A stretch of 64,000 bases of DNA from contig CP166133.1 in NCBI GenBank assembly GCA_041228285.1, positions 124,001 through 188,000 on the forward strand, read 5' to 3'. Source of the stretch: Neisseriaceae bacterium CLB008. Its GTDB lineage: Bacteria; Pseudomonadota; Gammaproteobacteria; Burkholderiales; Neisseriaceae. A program made the translations under genes and the position numbers. Shown here in pieces: positions 34,233-45,598 of this stretch. Below the pieces are notes generated by a model, which worked only from the letters and a program-made list of their open reading frames with translations, ran no database searches and was not told the DNA's origin. Positions within the stretch are counted from its first letter, which is position 1. Each line of letters opens with the position of its first letter.

Positions 34233-34589
34233 ATGTTAGTTAACTATTTTCCCGTATTGATTTTTATCATTATCGGTTTGGTGGCAGGCAGCGTTTTTGT
34301 CATTTTGGGCAGTGTGTTAGCGCCCAGTCGGCCTGGTACTGAAAAAAACTCTCCTTATGAGTGTGGTTTTGAAGCATTTGAAAACGCACGCATGAAATTT
34401 GACGTCCGCTACTATCTCGTCGCCATTCTCTTCATTCTTTTTGACCTGGAAATTGCGTTTATGTTTCCGTGGGCCGTTGTGTACAAAGAATTAGGCATGT
34501 TTGGTTTCGGTTCTATGATGGTCTTCTTGGCCATTTTAGTGGTGGGTTTTGTGTATGAATGGAAAAAAGGCGCTTTAGAATGGGAATAG
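34233..34589 (+). CDS. nuoA: NADH-quinone oxidoreductase subunit A
   Basis: A 118-residue membrane subunit of complex I with three transmembrane helices. The loop [19 protein letters not shown] with the conserved Cys near 44, and [20 protein letters not shown] near 54, are diagnostic. It opens a 14-gene operon nuoA-N. nuoB overlaps its end by 10 bp. Confidence 0.97.
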   Translation: MLVNYFPVLIFIIIGLVAGSVFVILGSVLAPSRPGTEKNSPYECGFEAFENARMKFDVRYYLVAILFILFDLEIAFMFPWAVVYKELGMFGFGSMMVFLAILVVGFVYEWKKGALEWE

Positions 34590-35056
34590 AAGGCGTTTTC
34601 AAGCAAGGCTTTATCACCACTTCGGCGGATAAAGTTTTGAACTACACGCGCACGGGCTCTTTGTGGCCGGTGACTTTTGGTTTGGCTTGTTGTGCGGTTG
34701 AAATGATGCACGCTGGTGCGGCTCGTTACGACCTTGACCGCTTCGGTATTATTTTTAGACCAAGTCCTCGCCAATCCGATTTGATGATTGTTGCGGGGAC
34801 TTTGTGTAATAAGATGGCCCCTGCGCTGCGTAAAGTGTATGACCAAATGGCCGAGCCTCGTTGGGTTCTGTCTATGGGCTCATGCGCCAACGGCGGTGGT
34901 TATTATCATTACTCTTACTCTGTGGTGCGCGGCTGTGATCGCGTGGTGCCTGTGGACGTTTACGTACCAGGTTGCCCACCCACGGCTGAAGCCCTGATTT
35001 ATGGCTTGATTCAACTGCAGAATAAGATTAAACGCACCGCAACCATCGCACGGTAG
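34580..35056 (+). CDS. nuoB: NADH-quinone oxidoreductase subunit B (cluster N2)
   Basis: A 158-residue peripheral subunit carrying the terminal 4Fe-4S cluster N2, which passes electrons to quinone. ATG 34580 gives the usual start [18 protein letters not shown]; an in-frame ATG at 34559 is less likely. Cluster ligands are the tandem Cys in LACCAVEMM, the Cys in GSCANGGG and in GCPPTAEAL. It overlaps nuoA. Confidence 0.97.
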   Translation: MGIEGVFKQGFITTSADKVLNYTRTGSLWPVTFGLACCAVEMMHAGAARYDLDRFGIIFRPSPRQSDLMIVAGTLCNKMAPALRKVYDQMAEPRWVLSMGSCANGGGYYHYSYSVVRGCDRVVPVDVYVPGCPPTAEALIYGLIQLQNKIKRTATIAR

Positions 35057-35065
35057 GAGTTTCTC

Positions 35066-35659
35066 ATGTCGGTAAAAGCTGAAAAACTACAGGCGGCCTT
35101 GGAAAGTGCTTTTTCTGCGGTTGGCTGTAACATTATAGTATTCAAAGACGAAGTGACCCTTGAGTGTCCTGCTTCGGCCTATTTCAACGTGATGCAGCAA
35201 TTGCGTGACGATGAAGCCTTTCACTTTGAAATCCTTGTCGATTTATGTGGCGTAGACTACAGCACCTATAAAAACCAGCCGTGGGCGGGTAAACGGTTTG
35301 CCGTGGTGTCCCACCTATTGTCGGTTAAAAACAACCAGCGCGTACGCGTGAAGGTGTTTGCCGAAGACGATGATTTCCCTGTCGTGGATTCCGTTGTGCC
35401 TCTGTATAACGGCGTGAACTGGTTTGAGCGCGAAGCGTTCGACCTGTATGGCGTGATGTTTAATAACCATCCAGACCTGCGCCGCTTGTTGACCGACTAT
35501 GGCTTTGTGGGCCATCCCTTCCGTAAGGATTTCCCAGTCTCAGGCTATGTGGAAATGCGTTACGACGAAAAAGAAGGTCGCGTCATTTATCAACCGGTTA
35601 CGATTGAGCCTCGTGAAATCACGCCTCGGATCGTCAGAGAGGAGCAGTACGGTGGCTAA
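35066..35659 (+). CDS. nuoC: NADH-quinone oxidoreductase subunit C
   Basis: A 197-residue peripheral-arm subunit, homologue of the mitochondrial 30-kDa subunit. [12 protein letters not shown] near 59, [30 protein letters not shown] near 119-148 and [18 protein letters not shown] near 151 are family hallmarks. NuoC and NuoD are separate genes here, unlike the fused form in E. coli. The last eight bases overlap nuoD. Confidence 0.97.
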   Translation: MSVKAEKLQAALESAFSAVGCNIIVFKDEVTLECPASAYFNVMQQLRDDEAFHFEILVDLCGVDYSTYKNQPWAGKRFAVVSHLLSVKNNQRVRVKVFAEDDDFPVVDSVVPLYNGVNWFEREAFDLYGVMFNNHPDLRRLLTDYGFVGHPFRKDFPVSGYVEMRYDEKEGRVIYQPVTIEPREITPRIVREEQYGG

Positions 35660-36905
35660 TCTAAGAAACTACACCATTAACTTCGGTCCTCAGCATCCGG
35701 CCGCTCACGGCGTGTTGCGGATGATTGTGGAGATGGAAGGCGAAACGATTATTCGCGTTGACCCCCACATCGGCCTATTGCACCGTGGTACTGAAAAGCT
35801 GATCGAGCAAAAAACCTATCTTCAAGGCTTGCCGTATATGGATCGTCTGGACTATGTGTCCACGATGAACAACGAGCACGCTTACTGCTTGGCCATTGAA
35901 AAGCTACTCGACATTCAAGTGCCGATTCGCGCCCAGTACATCCGCGTGATGTTCGCCGAATTGACCCGTATCTTGAACCACTTATTGTGGATCGGTGCCC
36001 ACGCCTTGGACGTAGGCGCCATGACTGTGTTCCTATACGCCTTCCGTGAGCGTGAAACCATTATGGACATGTACGAAGCCGTTTCGGGCGCTCGCCTGCA
36101 CGCGGCTTATTTCCGTCCTGGTGGCGTGTATCGCGACCTACCGGACACCGTGCCTCAGTACAAGGCCAATAAATTCCGTAACGCCAAAACCTTAGAAGCT
36201 TGGAACGAAGACCGTAAAGGCACCATGCTTGATTTTATTGAAGGTTTTGCGAAGAAATTCCCAACCAGTATCGATGAATACGAAACCTTGTTGACCGATA
36301 ACCGGATTTGGAAACAGCGTACCGTCGACATCGGTGTGGTGAGCGAAGCGCGCGCCTACCAAATGGGCTTTACCGGCCCGATGTTGCGTGGTTCTGGCGT
36401 GGCTTGGGATTTGCGTAAATCGCAGCCTTACGACGTGTATGCCGATTTGGATTTTGACGTGCCTGTAGGCGCGACCGGCGACTGTTACGACCGTTACTTG
36501 GTGCGCGTGGCTGAAATGCGTGAATCGGTACGCATCATCGAACAGTGCGTGGCCTGGTTGAAAGTCAACGAAGGTCCAGTCATCGTGGATGACCACAAGG
36601 TGGCCCCACCATCGCGCGAAGCGATGAAGGCCAATATGGAAGAATTGATCCACCACTTTAAATTCTTTACTGAAGGCATGCATGTGTCTGAAGGTGAAGT
36701 GTATGTGGGTACGGAACACCCTAAAGGTGAGTTTGGTATTTACATGATTTCAGATGGTGCCAATAAGCCTTACCGCGTGAAGATTCGCGCACCAGGGTAC
36801 GCTCATTTGAGTGGTATGGATGAAATGGCCAAAGGCCATATGTTGTCGGACGTGGTGACCATCATTGGTACCCAAGACATCGTATTTGGGGAGATTGACC
36901 GATAA
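35652..36905 (+). CDS. nuoD: NADH-quinone oxidoreductase subunit D
   Basis: A 417-residue subunit (49-kDa homologue) forming the quinone site with NuoB. I chose GTG 35652: it yields [20 protein letters not shown], the universal start of NuoD, and has GAGGAG upstream; an in-frame ATG at 35499 lies far inside nuo[13 protein letters not shown] near 46 and the quinone-pocket His within GPQHPAAHG are visible. It ends with the common C-terminal DIVFGEIDR. Stop and next start overlap by one base. Confidence 0.96.
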   Translation: MANLRNYTINFGPQHPAAHGVLRMIVEMEGETIIRVDPHIGLLHRGTEKLIEQKTYLQGLPYMDRLDYVSTMNNEHAYCLAIEKLLDIQVPIRAQYIRVMFAELTRILNHLLWIGAHALDVGAMTVFLYAFRERETIMDMYEAVSGARLHAAYFRPGGVYRDLPDTVPQYKANKFRNAKTLEAWNEDRKGTMLDFIEGFAKKFPTSIDEYETLLTDNRIWKQRTVDIGVVSEARAYQMGFTGPMLRGSGVAWDLRKSQPYDVYADLDFDVPVGATGDCYDRYLVRVAEMRESVRIIEQCVAWLKVNEGPVIVDDHKVAPPSREAMKANMEELIHHFKFFTEGMHVSEGEVYVGTEHPKGEFGIYMISDGANKPYRVKIRAPGYAHLSGMDEMAKGHMLSDVVTIIGTQDIVFGEIDR

Positions 36906-37378
36906 TGTTATCTACCGTGTCATTACAAAAAATTGATGCCGAATTGGCAAAATATCCAGAAGATCAACGCCGCTCTGCCATTATGTCGGCGCTGCGCATT
37001 GCGCAAGACGAACACCGTCATCTCAGCGCAGAGTTGATCGAGTTTGTGGCCAACTATGTGCGCATCGCTCCTGTGGCGGCCTTAGAAGTGGCCACGTTCT
37101 ATAATATGTACGATTTAAAGCCTGTGGGTAAATACAAACTAACCGTTTGTACCAACCTGCCTTGCGCTTTGCGTGGTGGGGTGAACGCCGCTGAATACCT
37201 AAAACAAAAATTAGGTCTTGAGTTTGGCCAAACCACCGCCGACGGCAAGTTTACCCTGGTTGAGGGTGAGTGCATGGGTGCTTGTGGTGATGCGCCAGTG
37301 ATGCTGGTGAATAATCACAAAATGTGCAGCTTCATGACCCCAGAGGCGATTGAGCAGAAATTAGCGGAGTTAGACTGA
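36905..37378 (+). CDS. nuoE: NADH-quinone oxidoreductase subunit E (2Fe-2S)
   Basis: A 157-residue subunit (24-kDa homologue) with 2Fe-2S cluster N1a. Ligands are the pair in CTNLPC near 81 and the pair in [10 protein letters not shown] near 122. The helical N-terminal part [17 protein letters not shown] is conserved. It overlaps nuoD and nuoF by one base each. Confidence 0.96.
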   Translation: MLSTVSLQKIDAELAKYPEDQRRSAIMSALRIAQDEHRHLSAELIEFVANYVRIAPVAALEVATFYNMYDLKPVGKYKLTVCTNLPCALRGGVNAAEYLKQKLGLEFGQTTADGKFTLVEGECMGACGDAPVMLVNNHKMCSFMTPEAIEQKLAELD

Positions 37379-38673
37379 TGGCTATTTATGAATCAGGTGT
37401 GATTTTTAATCAGTTAGATACTGCCGATGCAGACTGCTGGACCCTTAAAGCCTATGAGGCTCGTGGCGGTTATCAAGCACTGAAAAAAATTCTGACCGAA
37501 AACATGACGCAAGACGACGTCATTGCCGAAGTAAAAGCATCGGGCCTGCGCGGCCGTGGCGGTGCGGGCTTCCCGACCGGTTTAAAATGGAGCTTTATGC
37601 CCCGTTCTTTCCCCGGCAATAAATACGTGGTGTGTAACACCGACGAAGGTGAGCCCGGTACGTTTAAAGACCGCGACATCATGCGTTTCAATCCCCATGC
37701 GGTGATTGAAGGCATGATCATTGCCGGTTTTGCGATGGGTGCGGCTTCTGGTTACAACTACATTCACGGCGAAATTTTTGCCGAGTATGAGCGTTTTGAA
37801 GAAGCGCTGGCTGAAGCCAAAGCCGCCGGTTATTTGGGCCAAAATATTTTGGGCACCGACTTTAGCTTCGAGCTATACGGCCATCACGGCTACGGCGCCT
37901 ATATTTGTGGTGAAGAAACCGCTTTGCTAGAGTCGCTGGAAGGTAAAAAAGGCCAACCGCGCTTTAAACCACCGTTCCCAGCCTCTTACGGCCTGTACGG
38001 TAAGCCCACCACCATTAACAATACTGAAACCTTTGCTTCTGTGCCGTTCATCATTACCGACGGCGCGGCCAAGTTTGCCGAGCAAGGGATCCCCAATAGC
38101 GGCGGCACCAAGCTATTTTCAATCTCGGGTCACGTAGAGCGTCCAGGCAACTATGAAGTGCCTTTGGGTACGCCTTTTGCCACCCTTTTGGAAATGGCCG
38201 GCGGCATGCGTGGCGGTAAAAAATTGAAAGCCGTGATTCCTGGTGGGTCATCTGCGCCGGTGTTGCCTGCCGACATCATGATGAACACCAATATGGATTA
38301 CGATTCAATCAGCAAGGCTGGCTCTATGTTGGGTTCGGGTGCGGTGATTGTGATGGACGAAGATGTGTGCATGGTGAAAGCACTGGAGCGTTTGTCTTAC
38401 TTCTACTTTGAAGAATCATGTGGTCAATGTACCCCTTGTCGTGAAGGCACAGGTTGGTTGTACAAAGTAGTCCACCGTATTGAGAATGGTTTGGGCCGTC
38501 CAGAAGACTTAGAACTATTGGCTTCTGTAGGCGACAACATGGCAGGGCGCACCATTTGTGCCTTGGCTGATGCTGCCGTCTTCCCGGTGCGTAGTTTTAC
38601 CAAACATTTCTTAAATGAATTTGAGCATCACATCGAACATAAAAAATGTTTGGTTGATCACAAATGGTTTTAA
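37378..38673 (+). CDS. nuoF: NADH-quinone oxidoreductase subunit F (NADH and FMN site)
   Basis: A 431-residue subunit (51-kDa homologue) that oxidises [20 protein letters not shown] near 57 and [17 protein letters not shown] near 87 form the FMN/NADH site; [13 protein letters not shown] near 178 is conserved. [12 protein letters not shown] near 348 and the Cys near 393 bind 4Fe-4S cluster N3. Confidence 0.97.
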   Translation: MAIYESGVIFNQLDTADADCWTLKAYEARGGYQALKKILTENMTQDDVIAEVKASGLRGRGGAGFPTGLKWSFMPRSFPGNKYVVCNTDEGEPGTFKDRDIMRFNPHAVIEGMIIAGFAMGAASGYNYIHGEIFAEYERFEEALAEAKAAGYLGQNILGTDFSFELYGHHGYGAYICGEETALLESLEGKKGQPRFKPPFPASYGLYGKPTTINNTETFASVPFIITDGAAKFAEQGIPNSGGTKLFSISGHVERPGNYEVPLGTPFATLLEMAGGMRGGKKLKAVIPGGSSAPVLPADIMMNTNMDYDSISKAGSMLGSGAVIVMDEDVCMVKALERLSYFYFEESCGQCTPCREGTGWLYKVVHRIENGLGRPEDLELLASVGDNMAGRTICALADAAVFPVRSFTKHFLNEFEHHIEHKKCLVDHKWF

Positions 38674-38709
38674 CACGCACTAAGCGTAACGATTAGGATA
38701 GCTTAAGTC

Positions 38710-40986
38710 ATGTTGCAAATCGAAATTGATGGAAAAGAGCTCACGGTAGAGCAAGGGAGCACAGTGATTGAGGCCGCCAATAAGGCAGGTACTTATATTC
38801 CTCACTTTTGCTACCACAAAAAATTATCTATAGCGGCGAACTGTCGTATGTGCTTGGTTGAGGTGGAAAAAGCCCCTAAACCATTGCCTGCGTGCGCCAC
38901 GCCTGTAACCGATGGCATGAAAGTCATGACCCATTCGCCTTTGGCTAAAAAAGCCCAGCAAGGTGTGATGGAGTTCTTGCTGATCAACCATCCATTGGAT
39001 TGCCCAATCTGTGACCAAGGCGGCGAATGTCAGCTGCAAGACTTGGCCGTAGGCTACGGCAACAGCAGCAGCCGCTATCAAGAAGAAAAACGCGCCGTTG
39101 TCGGTAAAGACATGGGCCCGTTGGTGTCGGCGCAAGAAATGTCGCGCTGCATTCACTGCACCCGCTGCGTTCGCTTCACCGAAGAAATCGCCGGCATGCA
39201 GGAAATCGGCATGGTGAACCGTGGTGAACACTCTGAAATTATGTCGTTTGTTGGTCAAGCGGTAGAAACAGAGCTGTCGGGTAACGTGATCGATCTGTGC
39301 CCAGTGGGCGCCCTGACCAGCAAACCGTTCCGCTACGATGCCCGCTCTTGGGAGCTGTCGCGCCGTAAATCGATTTCGGCCCATGATGCCCTGGGTTCTA
39401 ACCTAGTGGTGCAGGTGAAAGACCACGGCGTGCGCCGCGTGATCCCGATGGAAAACGAAGCGATTAACGAATGCTGGCTGTCAGACCGCGATCGTTTTGC
39501 CTACGAAGGTTTGAGCCACGCTGAGCGCTTACAGCGCCCGATGATCAAACACGGCGGTGAATGGTTTGACGTTGAGTGGGAAACCGCTTTGGAATACGTG
39601 GCCAAAGGCCTAAACGGCGTTGGCAACGATTTTGGCAAAGACAGCATTGGCATCTTGGCCAACCCAATGAACACCGTGGAAGAGCATTTCTTGACCAAGC
39701 AATTGGCCGCAGCGTTTGGGGTGAAAAACCTAGACAGCCGCCTACTGCAACAAGATTTCCGCCTAGATGCCGTCAACGACAGCACCCAATGGTTGGGTCA
39801 AAGCATTGAAGCCTTTGCCGCCAGCAATGCGTTCTTGGTGGTGGGTGCGCAGCTTCGCGCTGAACAACCCTTATTGACCGCCCGCATTCGCCAAGCCGCC
39901 AAAAAAGGCGCCAAGGTGAGCGTATTGGCCAGCAGCAAAGAAACCCTACACATGGATTTAGTGCGTCAAGACGCGATTCATCCAAACGACTGGGTCAGCA
40001 CTCTTGAAGCCATGGCCAGCGGCAGCGACGCCGTTGCCACTAGCCTCAAAGACGCAGAGCACAGCACCATCGTATTAGGCGCCATCGCTCAAAACCATCC
40101 ACGTTACGCCGACATTTATGCCGCTGCTCAAGCCTTGGCCGAAGCCACTGGCTCTGTATTGAGCATTCTGCCTCAGGCTGCCAACACTGTGGGCGCTAGC
40201 CTAATGGGTGTTAAGCCAGCTCAGGGTGGTTTGAATACCCAAGAGATGATTGCTAAGCCTAATAAAGCCGTGGTGTTGGTGAACGTTGAAGCCAATATGG
40301 ACGTGGCCAACGGTGCGGCGCTGGTGAACGCTTTGGGTCAAGCCCAAACCGTGATCGCGCTGAGCGCTTATAAAGATGCGGCGATGCTGGAATACGCCGA
40401 CGTGCTGTTGCCGGTGACGCCGTTTACCGAAACCGCTGGTTCGTTCGTGAACATGGAAGGTAAAGTACAAAGCTTCCACGGTGTGGTGCGTCCTTTGGGC
40501 GAAGCACGGCCGATGTGGAAAGTTTTGCGCGTGATGGGCAACGTGTTGAATCTGCCTGGTTTTGACTATGAATCAGTGGATCAAATTCACGCCGCTGCTT
40601 TATCTGGCCTGAATCTTGAGACTGCTTTGAATAACCACATTGCAGGTGTGCGCGTGGCGGCTGATGCCCAGCGCGCTCCTACTGAATTGACCCGTGTGGG
40701 TTATGTTGCGGCTTACGCCACCGACGCCATTGTGCGCCGTGCGCCAGCCTTGCAGCAAACCGCACAAGCGGCTGCACCGTTGGCTTACGTTCATTCGAAC
40801 ACCTTAAGCCAACTGGGCTTTGCTGCAGGGGACAGCGTTCTGGCTGAGCAGAAGGGCAGTGGTGCCGTTATGGTGACATTGGCTGCTGACGATGCCTTGC
40901 CAGAAGCCGTTGTGTGTTTGGCCCACCATCAAACCACGCAGGCTTTGGGTGCGTTGGTTGGTGCCATTGAGTTGAAACGAGGATAA
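38710..40986 (+). CDS. nuoG: NADH-quinone oxidoreductase subunit G
   Basis: A 758-residue iron-sulfur subunit (75-kDa homologue). The N-terminal 2Fe-2S ligands are in [16 protein letters not shown] near 34-49. A His/Cys-ligated cluster is in [18 protein letters not shown] near 94, then [10 protein letters not shown] near 146 and [10 protein letters not shown] near 197. The rest is a molybdopterin-oxidoreductase-like fold without cofactor. The 3' half is Ala-rich. The gap to nuoF is 36 bp. Confidence 0.96.
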   Translation: MLQIEIDGKELTVEQGSTVIEAANKAGTYIPHFCYHKKLSIAANCRMCLVEVEKAPKPLPACATPVTDGMKVMTHSPLAKKAQQGVMEFLLINHPLDCPICDQGGECQLQDLAVGYGNSSSRYQEEKRAVVGKDMGPLVSAQEMSRCIHCTRCVRFTEEIAGMQEIGMVNRGEHSEIMSFVGQAVETELSGNVIDLCPVGALTSKPFRYDARSWELSRRKSISAHDALGSNLVVQVKDHGVRRVIPMENEAINECWLSDRDRFAYEGLSHAERLQRPMIKHGGEWFDVEWETALEYVAKGLNGVGNDFGKDSIGILANPMNTVEEHFLTKQLAAAFGVKNLDSRLLQQDFRLDAVNDSTQWLGQSIEAFAASNAFLVVGAQLRAEQPLLTARIRQAAKKGAKVSVLASSKETLHMDLVRQDAIHPNDWVSTLEAMASGSDAVATSLKDAEHSTIVLGAIAQNHPRYADIYAAAQALAEATGSVLSILPQAANTVGASLMGVKPAQGGLNTQEMIAKPNKAVVLVNVEANMDVANGAALVNALGQAQTVIALSAYKDAAMLEYADVLLPVTPFTETAGSFVNMEGKVQSFHGVVRPLGEARPMWKVLRVMGNVLNLPGFDYESVDQIHAAALSGLNLETALNNHIAGVRVAADAQRAPTELTRVGYVAAYATDAIVRRAPALQQTAQAAAPLAYVHSNTLSQLGFAAGDSVLAEQKGSGAVMVTLAADDALPEAVVCLAHHQTTQALGALVGAIELKRG

Positions 40987-40988
40987 TC

Positions 40989-42035
40989 ATGCAAGCTTGG
41001 TTACAAAACTTATTGGGCATGGAACTAGGGCTGACGATTTCAATTCTGTTGAAAATCGTGCTGATTTTGATTCCATTGATCTTAACCGTGGCGTACTTGA
41101 CCTTCTTTGAACGTAAGGTCATTGGCTATATGCAACTGCGTACGGGTCCAAACCGCGTGGGTCCTTGGGGCTTGATTCAGCCCTTCGCCGACGTTTTAAA
41201 ACTGTTGATGAAAGAAATTATTCACCCCAGCAGCGCCAACAAGGCTTTATTCTTGATTGCGCCGGTGCTGGCCATCATGCCGTCTTTTGCGGCCTGGGCG
41301 GTGATTCCTTTTAATGAAGAATTAGTGTTGACCAATACCAATGCGGGCGTGCTGTACATTCTGTCGTTGACGTCGATGGGTATTTACGCCGTGATCATTG
41401 CAGGCTGGGCCTCTAACTCTAAGTATGCGTTTTTAGGCGCGATGCGTTCATCGGCCCAAATGATTTCCTACGAAATCGCCATGGGCTTTGCTTTGGTGGG
41501 CGTGGTGATGGTATCGGGCAGCCTGAACTTCATTGACATTGTGAACTCACAGGCCAGCGGCATTGCCGGCGGTTCGGTGTTCTCTTGGAACTGGTTGCCT
41601 TTATTCCCCTTGTTTGTGGTGTTCTTGATTTCTGGCGTGGCCGAGACCAACCGTGCACCGTTTGACGTGGCCGAGGGTGAATCTGAGATTGTGGCTGGTT
41701 TCCACGTTGAGTATTCAGGTATGGCCTTTGCGGCGTTCTTCTTGGCCGAGTACATCAACATGATTTTGATTGGTGCTTTGGTGGCTTTGCTGTTCTTGGG
41801 CGGCTGGCTGTCTCCGTTCCCAGCGAGCTGGGGCTTCATCGGCCAATCTAGTATTTTGTGGATGTTCTTGAAAATGTCTATGGTGTTGTACAGCTTCTTC
41901 TGGTTGCGTGCGACGTTCCCTCGATTCCGTTACGATCAGATCATGCGTTTGGGTTGGAAAATCTTTATTCCCATTACCTTGATTTGGGTGGCCGTTGTGG
42001 CTGCGTGGATGGTAACGCCTTGGACAATTTGGTAA
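40989..42035 (+). CDS. nuoH: NADH-quinone oxidoreductase subunit H
   Basis: A 348-residue membrane subunit at the junction with the peripheral arm; forms part of the quinone channel. [38 protein letters not shown] near 36-73, and [31 protein letters not shown] near 216-246, are diagnostic. About eight transmembrane helices. It starts two bases after nuoG. Confidence 0.97.
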   Translation: MQAWLQNLLGMELGLTISILLKIVLILIPLILTVAYLTFFERKVIGYMQLRTGPNRVGPWGLIQPFADVLKLLMKEIIHPSSANKALFLIAPVLAIMPSFAAWAVIPFNEELVLTNTNAGVLYILSLTSMGIYAVIIAGWASNSKYAFLGAMRSSAQMISYEIAMGFALVGVVMVSGSLNFIDIVNSQASGIAGGSVFSWNWLPLFPLFVVFLISGVAETNRAPFDVAEGESEIVAGFHVEYSGMAFAAFFLAEYINMILIGALVALLFLGGWLSPFPASWGFIGQSSILWMFLKMSMVLYSFFWLRATFPRFRYDQIMRLGWKIFIPITLIWVAVVAAWMVTPWTIW

Positions 42036-42055
42036 GCGATTGAGAGTGAATGAAA

Positions 42056-42535
42056 ATGCGAAATCTGTTTAAAACCTTTTTCTTAACGGAATTGCTGGTC
42101 GGCATGGGCGTGACGCTGAAGAACTTCTTCGCCCGCAAGATCACGATTCAATTTCCGGAAGAGAAAACCCCTCAGTCAGTGCGCTTTCGCGGACTACACG
42201 CCCAGCGTCGTTATCCCAATGGGGAAGAGCGCTGTATTGCTTGTAAACTTTGTGAGGCCGTGTGTCCTGCGATGGCGATTTCAATCGCTTCTGAGCAGCG
42301 CAGCGACGGCACCCGTCGTACCACTCAATACGATATTGACTTAACCAAGTGTATTTTCTGCGGCTTTTGTGAAGAAGCTTGTCCAGTAGATGCCATTGTG
42401 GAAACACACATTCTTGAGTATCACGGTGAAAAACGTGGTGACTTGTATTACACCAAACCGATGCTGTTGGCGATTGGCGATAAGTATGAAGCCGAAATTG
42501 CCAAAAACAAAGCAGCTGATGCCAAATATCGTTAA
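42056..42535 (+). CDS. nuoI: NADH-quinone oxidoreductase subunit I (two 4Fe-4S)
   Basis: A 159-residue subunit (TYKY homologue) with clusters N6a and N6b: [16 protein letters not shown] near 57 and [16 protein letters not shown] near 96. ATG 42056 was chosen over ATG 42050 because the GAGAG purine run is better spaced and the length matches relatives; two extra residues are the only difference. Confidence 0.95.
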   Translation: MRNLFKTFFLTELLVGMGVTLKNFFARKITIQFPEEKTPQSVRFRGLHAQRRYPNGEERCIACKLCEAVCPAMAISIASEQRSDGTRRTTQYDIDLTKCIFCGFCEEACPVDAIVETHILEYHGEKRGDLYYTKPMLLAIGDKYEAEIAKNKAADAKYR

Positions 42536-42544
42536 GGGGTGGTC

Positions 42545-43198
42545 ATGACTTTTCAATTGGTTTTATTTTATGTGTTTTCGGCCATTTTGCTCACCGCTGC
42601 GGTTAACGTGGTGGTGTCCAAAAACCCGGTACACGCTGCCTTGTTTTTAGTGCTGGCGTTTTTTACCAGCGCTTGTTTGTGGATGTTGATGCAGGCTGAA
42701 TTCTTGGCCTTGCTGTTGGTCCTGGTCTATGTTGGTGCGGTAATGGTGCTGTTCCTGTTTGTGGTGATGATGATCGACATCGATCTGGAAACCATTCGTC
42801 AGGGTTTTTGGCGCCACCTACCGGTTGCACTGATTGTTGGTGCTTTGATGGCGGTCCAAATTGTGTTGATTCTGATCGACCCTAAGCTAAACCTTGCTTC
42901 TTTTGGCGCCTTGCCTGACGTGGCGGCAGATGCCAACAACGTACGCGAACTTGGCCTATTGATCTACACTCAGTATTTGTTGCCGTTTGAATTAGCGGCG
43001 GTGTTGTTGCTGTTGGCGATTGTGGCCGCGATTGCATTGGCCCATCGTAAACGTGAAACAACCAACAATATTAACGTGTCGGCTCAGGTGAAAGTCCGCA
43101 GTCAAGATCGTTTACGTATGGTGAAAGTGGCCGCTGAGCGTCCCGCTGCACCAGTTGTGGATGACGTTGAGGCGAATGCAGGGAGTGAGAACAAATGA
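42545..43198 (+). CDS. nuoJ: NADH-quinone oxidoreductase subunit J
   Basis: A 217-residue membrane subunit with five transmembrane helices. [50 protein letters not shown] (about 27-76) is the hallmark. ATG 42545 has AAGGGG upstream. The tail after residue 170 is hydrophilic. It overlaps nuoK as ATGA. Confidence 0.95.
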   Translation: MTFQLVLFYVFSAILLTAAVNVVVSKNPVHAALFLVLAFFTSACLWMLMQAEFLALLLVLVYVGAVMVLFLFVVMMIDIDLETIRQGFWRHLPVALIVGALMAVQIVLILIDPKLNLASFGALPDVAADANNVRELGLLIYTQYLLPFELAAVLLLLAIVAAIALAHRKRETTNNINVSAQVKVRSQDRLRMVKVAAERPAAPVVDDVEANAGSENK

Positions 43199-43500
43199 TT
43201 ACGATTACACACTTTTTGGTGTTAGGCGCGCTGCTGTTTGCCATCAGCGTGTTGGGCATCTTTATGAATCGCAAGAACGTCATTGTGCTATTGATGGCGA
43301 TTGAGCTGATGTTGTTGGCGGTGAATTTTAACTTTATTACGTTCTCGCAATACTTGAACGACACCGCAGGACAAATTTTTGTTTTCTTCATCTTGACCGT
43401 GGCGGCAGCAGAATCAGCCATCGGTTTGGCAATTATGGTGCTGTTGTTCCGCACGCATAGTTCGATCAGTGTAGAAGACTTGGGCAGCCTAAAAGGCTAA
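43195..43500 (+). CDS. nuoK: NADH-quinone oxidoreductase subunit K
   Basis: A 101-residue membrane subunit with three transmembrane helices, MrpC-like. Proton-path acidic residues lie in [12 protein letters not shown] near 32 and in [16 protein letters not shown] near 67. It overlaps nuoJ by four bases. Confidence 0.96.
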   Translation: MITITHFLVLGALLFAISVLGIFMNRKNVIVLLMAIELMLLAVNFNFITFSQYLNDTAGQIFVFFILTVAAAESAIGLAIMVLLFRTHSSISVEDLGSLKG

Positions 43501-43529
43501 AGTTTAACCAGACATAAAGCAAAAAACGC

Positions 43530-45557
43530 ATGGACAAAATGAGCTTATATCTGCTAATTGCACTCGCACCTCTCGTGGGGTCTTTAATAGCAGGGTTGTT
43601 TGGATGGTTAATTGGTCGCACAGGCGCTCATGTTATTACCATCCTTGGGGTTGCGGTTTCGGCCGTACTGTCGGCCTATGTTCTATATGGCTACGTGACC
43701 GGACAGTCACAGCCATTCGACGAAAACCTGTACACTTGGTTGACCGTTGGTGGCGTCGATCTTTCGATCGGCTTCATGATGGACAGCTTAACCGCGATGA
43801 TGTTGGTCGTGGTGACCAGCGTGTCGCTGATGGTGCATATTTACACCATTGGCTACATGAACGGTGACCCAGGCTATCAACGCTTCTTCAGCTACATTTC
43901 ACTGTTTACCTTCTCAATGTTGGTGTTGGTGATGAGCAATAACTTCATCCAACTCTTCTTCGGTTGGGAAGCTGTGGGTGTGGTGTCTTACTTGCTGATT
44001 GGTTTTTACTTCAAAAAACCGACTGCGATTTACGCCAACTTAAAAGCCTTCTTGGTGAACCGCGTGGGTGACTTTGGTTTCCTATTAGGTATTGGCATGG
44101 TGCTGATTTATTTCGGCGGCAGCTTACAGTATAAAGATGTGTTCGCTCACGCACCTGAAGTGATGAACGCCACTATTTCTTTGATTCCTGGTACTGAATG
44201 GTCAGTGGTAACCGTGACTTGCTTGCTTCTGTTTGTGGGTGCCATGGGTAAATCAGCGCAGTTCCCACTACACGTGTGGCTACCAGACTCAATGGAAGGT
44301 CCTACTCCGATTTCTGCTCTGATTCACGCCGCCACCATGGTGACTGCGGGTATCTTTATGGTGTCACGCATGTCGCCGCTGTACGAAATGAGCGATGTGG
44401 CGTTGAACGTCATCATGATCATTGGCGCGATTACGGCCTTGTTCATGGGCTTCTTGGGTATGATCCAAAACGACATCAAACGCGTTGTGGCCTACTCAAC
44501 CCTGTCTCAGTTAGGCTATATGACCGTGGCTTTGGGCGCTTCGGCTTACTCAATCGCCATGTTCCACGTGATGACCCACGCCTTCTTTAAAGCCTTGTTG
44601 TTCTTGGCTGCGGGTTCGGTGATCATCGGTATGCATCACGAACAAGACATGCGTAAGATGGGCGGCCTGCGTAAATACATGCCGATTACCTGGATTACCT
44701 TGCTGTTGGGCTCGCTGTCATTGATCGGCACGCCGTTGTTCTCAGGCTTCTTCTCTAAAGATTCGATTATTGAAGCGGTACATGCTTCTAACTTGCCAGG
44801 CGCCGGCTTTGCTTACTTTGCCGTGATTGCCAGCGTGTTTGTGACTGCGTTTTACTCGTTCCGCCTATACTTTTTGGTGTTCCATGGTAAAAATCGCTGG
44901 CGCGAAGCGTCTCACGACGACCACGGCCACGACGATCATGGCGAACACCACGGCCTTGGCCCGAACGACAATCCTAAAGAAAGCCCTTGGGTTGTGACCC
45001 TGCCTTTGGTGCTGTTGGCGATTCCTTCGGTATTGGTGGGCTACTTTGCCATCGAACCGATGCTGTACGGCTCGTTCTTTGATGGTGTGATCACCGTTGA
45101 TGCAGCGAAGCATCCAGCCATGACGACCTTGGCCGGTGAATTCCACGGCGCTTGGAATATGGTGACCCATGCCTTGACCACCTTACCCATTATGTTGTCG
45201 CTATTGGGCGTGGTTGTGGCCTATGTGTTCTATATGGTGACCCCAGCCGTACCGGGTAAAATCGCCAGTGCATTTAAACCGATTACCATCTTGTTAGAGA
45301 AAAAATACTTCTTAGACGAGATTTACTATGCGGTGTTTGCCAAAGGTTCTCGAGCATTAGGTACCTTCTTCTGGAAAGTAGGGGATACCTGGATCATTGA
45401 TAACTTTTTTGTCAACGGCGCGGCCAAAATGGTCGGTGTCATTGCCAGTGTGGTACGCAAAATCCAAACGGGCTTTATCTATACCTACGCTACAGTCATG
45501 ATTGTTGGGGTGTTGGTGCTGGTTACTATGTGGTTTTTACCCTTAATCAGTCGTTAA
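43530..45557 (+). CDS. nuoL: NADH-quinone oxidoreductase subunit L
   Basis: A 675-residue antiporter-like proton-pumping subunit with about 16 transmembrane segments, including the long lateral helix at the C-terminus. FFGWEAVGVVSYLLIGF near 143 has the conserved Glu, VGAMGKSAQFPLHVWLPDSMEGPTPISALIHAATMVTAG near 236-274 the conserved Lys. An unusually His/Asp-rich loop (SHDDHGHDDHGEHHG) lies near residues 461-475, before the last third of the membrane domain. Confidence 0.96.
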   Translation: MDKMSLYLLIALAPLVGSLIAGLFGWLIGRTGAHVITILGVAVSAVLSAYVLYGYVTGQSQPFDENLYTWLTVGGVDLSIGFMMDSLTAMMLVVVTSVSLMVHIYTIGYMNGDPGYQRFFSYISLFTFSMLVLVMSNNFIQLFFGWEAVGVVSYLLIGFYFKKPTAIYANLKAFLVNRVGDFGFLLGIGMVLIYFGGSLQYKDVFAHAPEVMNATISLIPGTEWSVVTVTCLLLFVGAMGKSAQFPLHVWLPDSMEGPTPISALIHAATMVTAGIFMVSRMSPLYEMSDVALNVIMIIGAITALFMGFLGMIQNDIKRVVAYSTLSQLGYMTVALGASAYSIAMFHVMTHAFFKALLFLAAGSVIIGMHHEQDMRKMGGLRKYMPITWITLLLGSLSLIGTPLFSGFFSKDSIIEAVHASNLPGAGFAYFAVIASVFVTAFYSFRLYFLVFHGKNRWREASHDDHGHDDHGEHHGLGPNDNPKESPWVVTLPLVLLAIPSVLVGYFAIEPMLYGSFFDGVITVDAAKHPAMTTLAGEFHGAWNMVTHALTTLPIMLSLLGVVVAYVFYMVTPAVPGKIASAFKPITILLEKKYFLDEIYYAVFAKGSRALGTFFWKVGDTWIIDNFFVNGAAKMVGVIASVVRKIQTGFIYTYATVMIVGVLVLVTMWFLPLISR

Positions 45558-45598
45558 GCGTTTGCTTTGTTTCATCATCATTAGTTTAGGCATAAACC

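Noticed and set aside
38824-39384. Long open frame antisense to nuoG (186 codons)
   Set aside because: It is the shadow of a GC-biased real gene. The sense strand encodes all NuoG iron-sulfur motifs, and the antisense product shows no motif or start signal.
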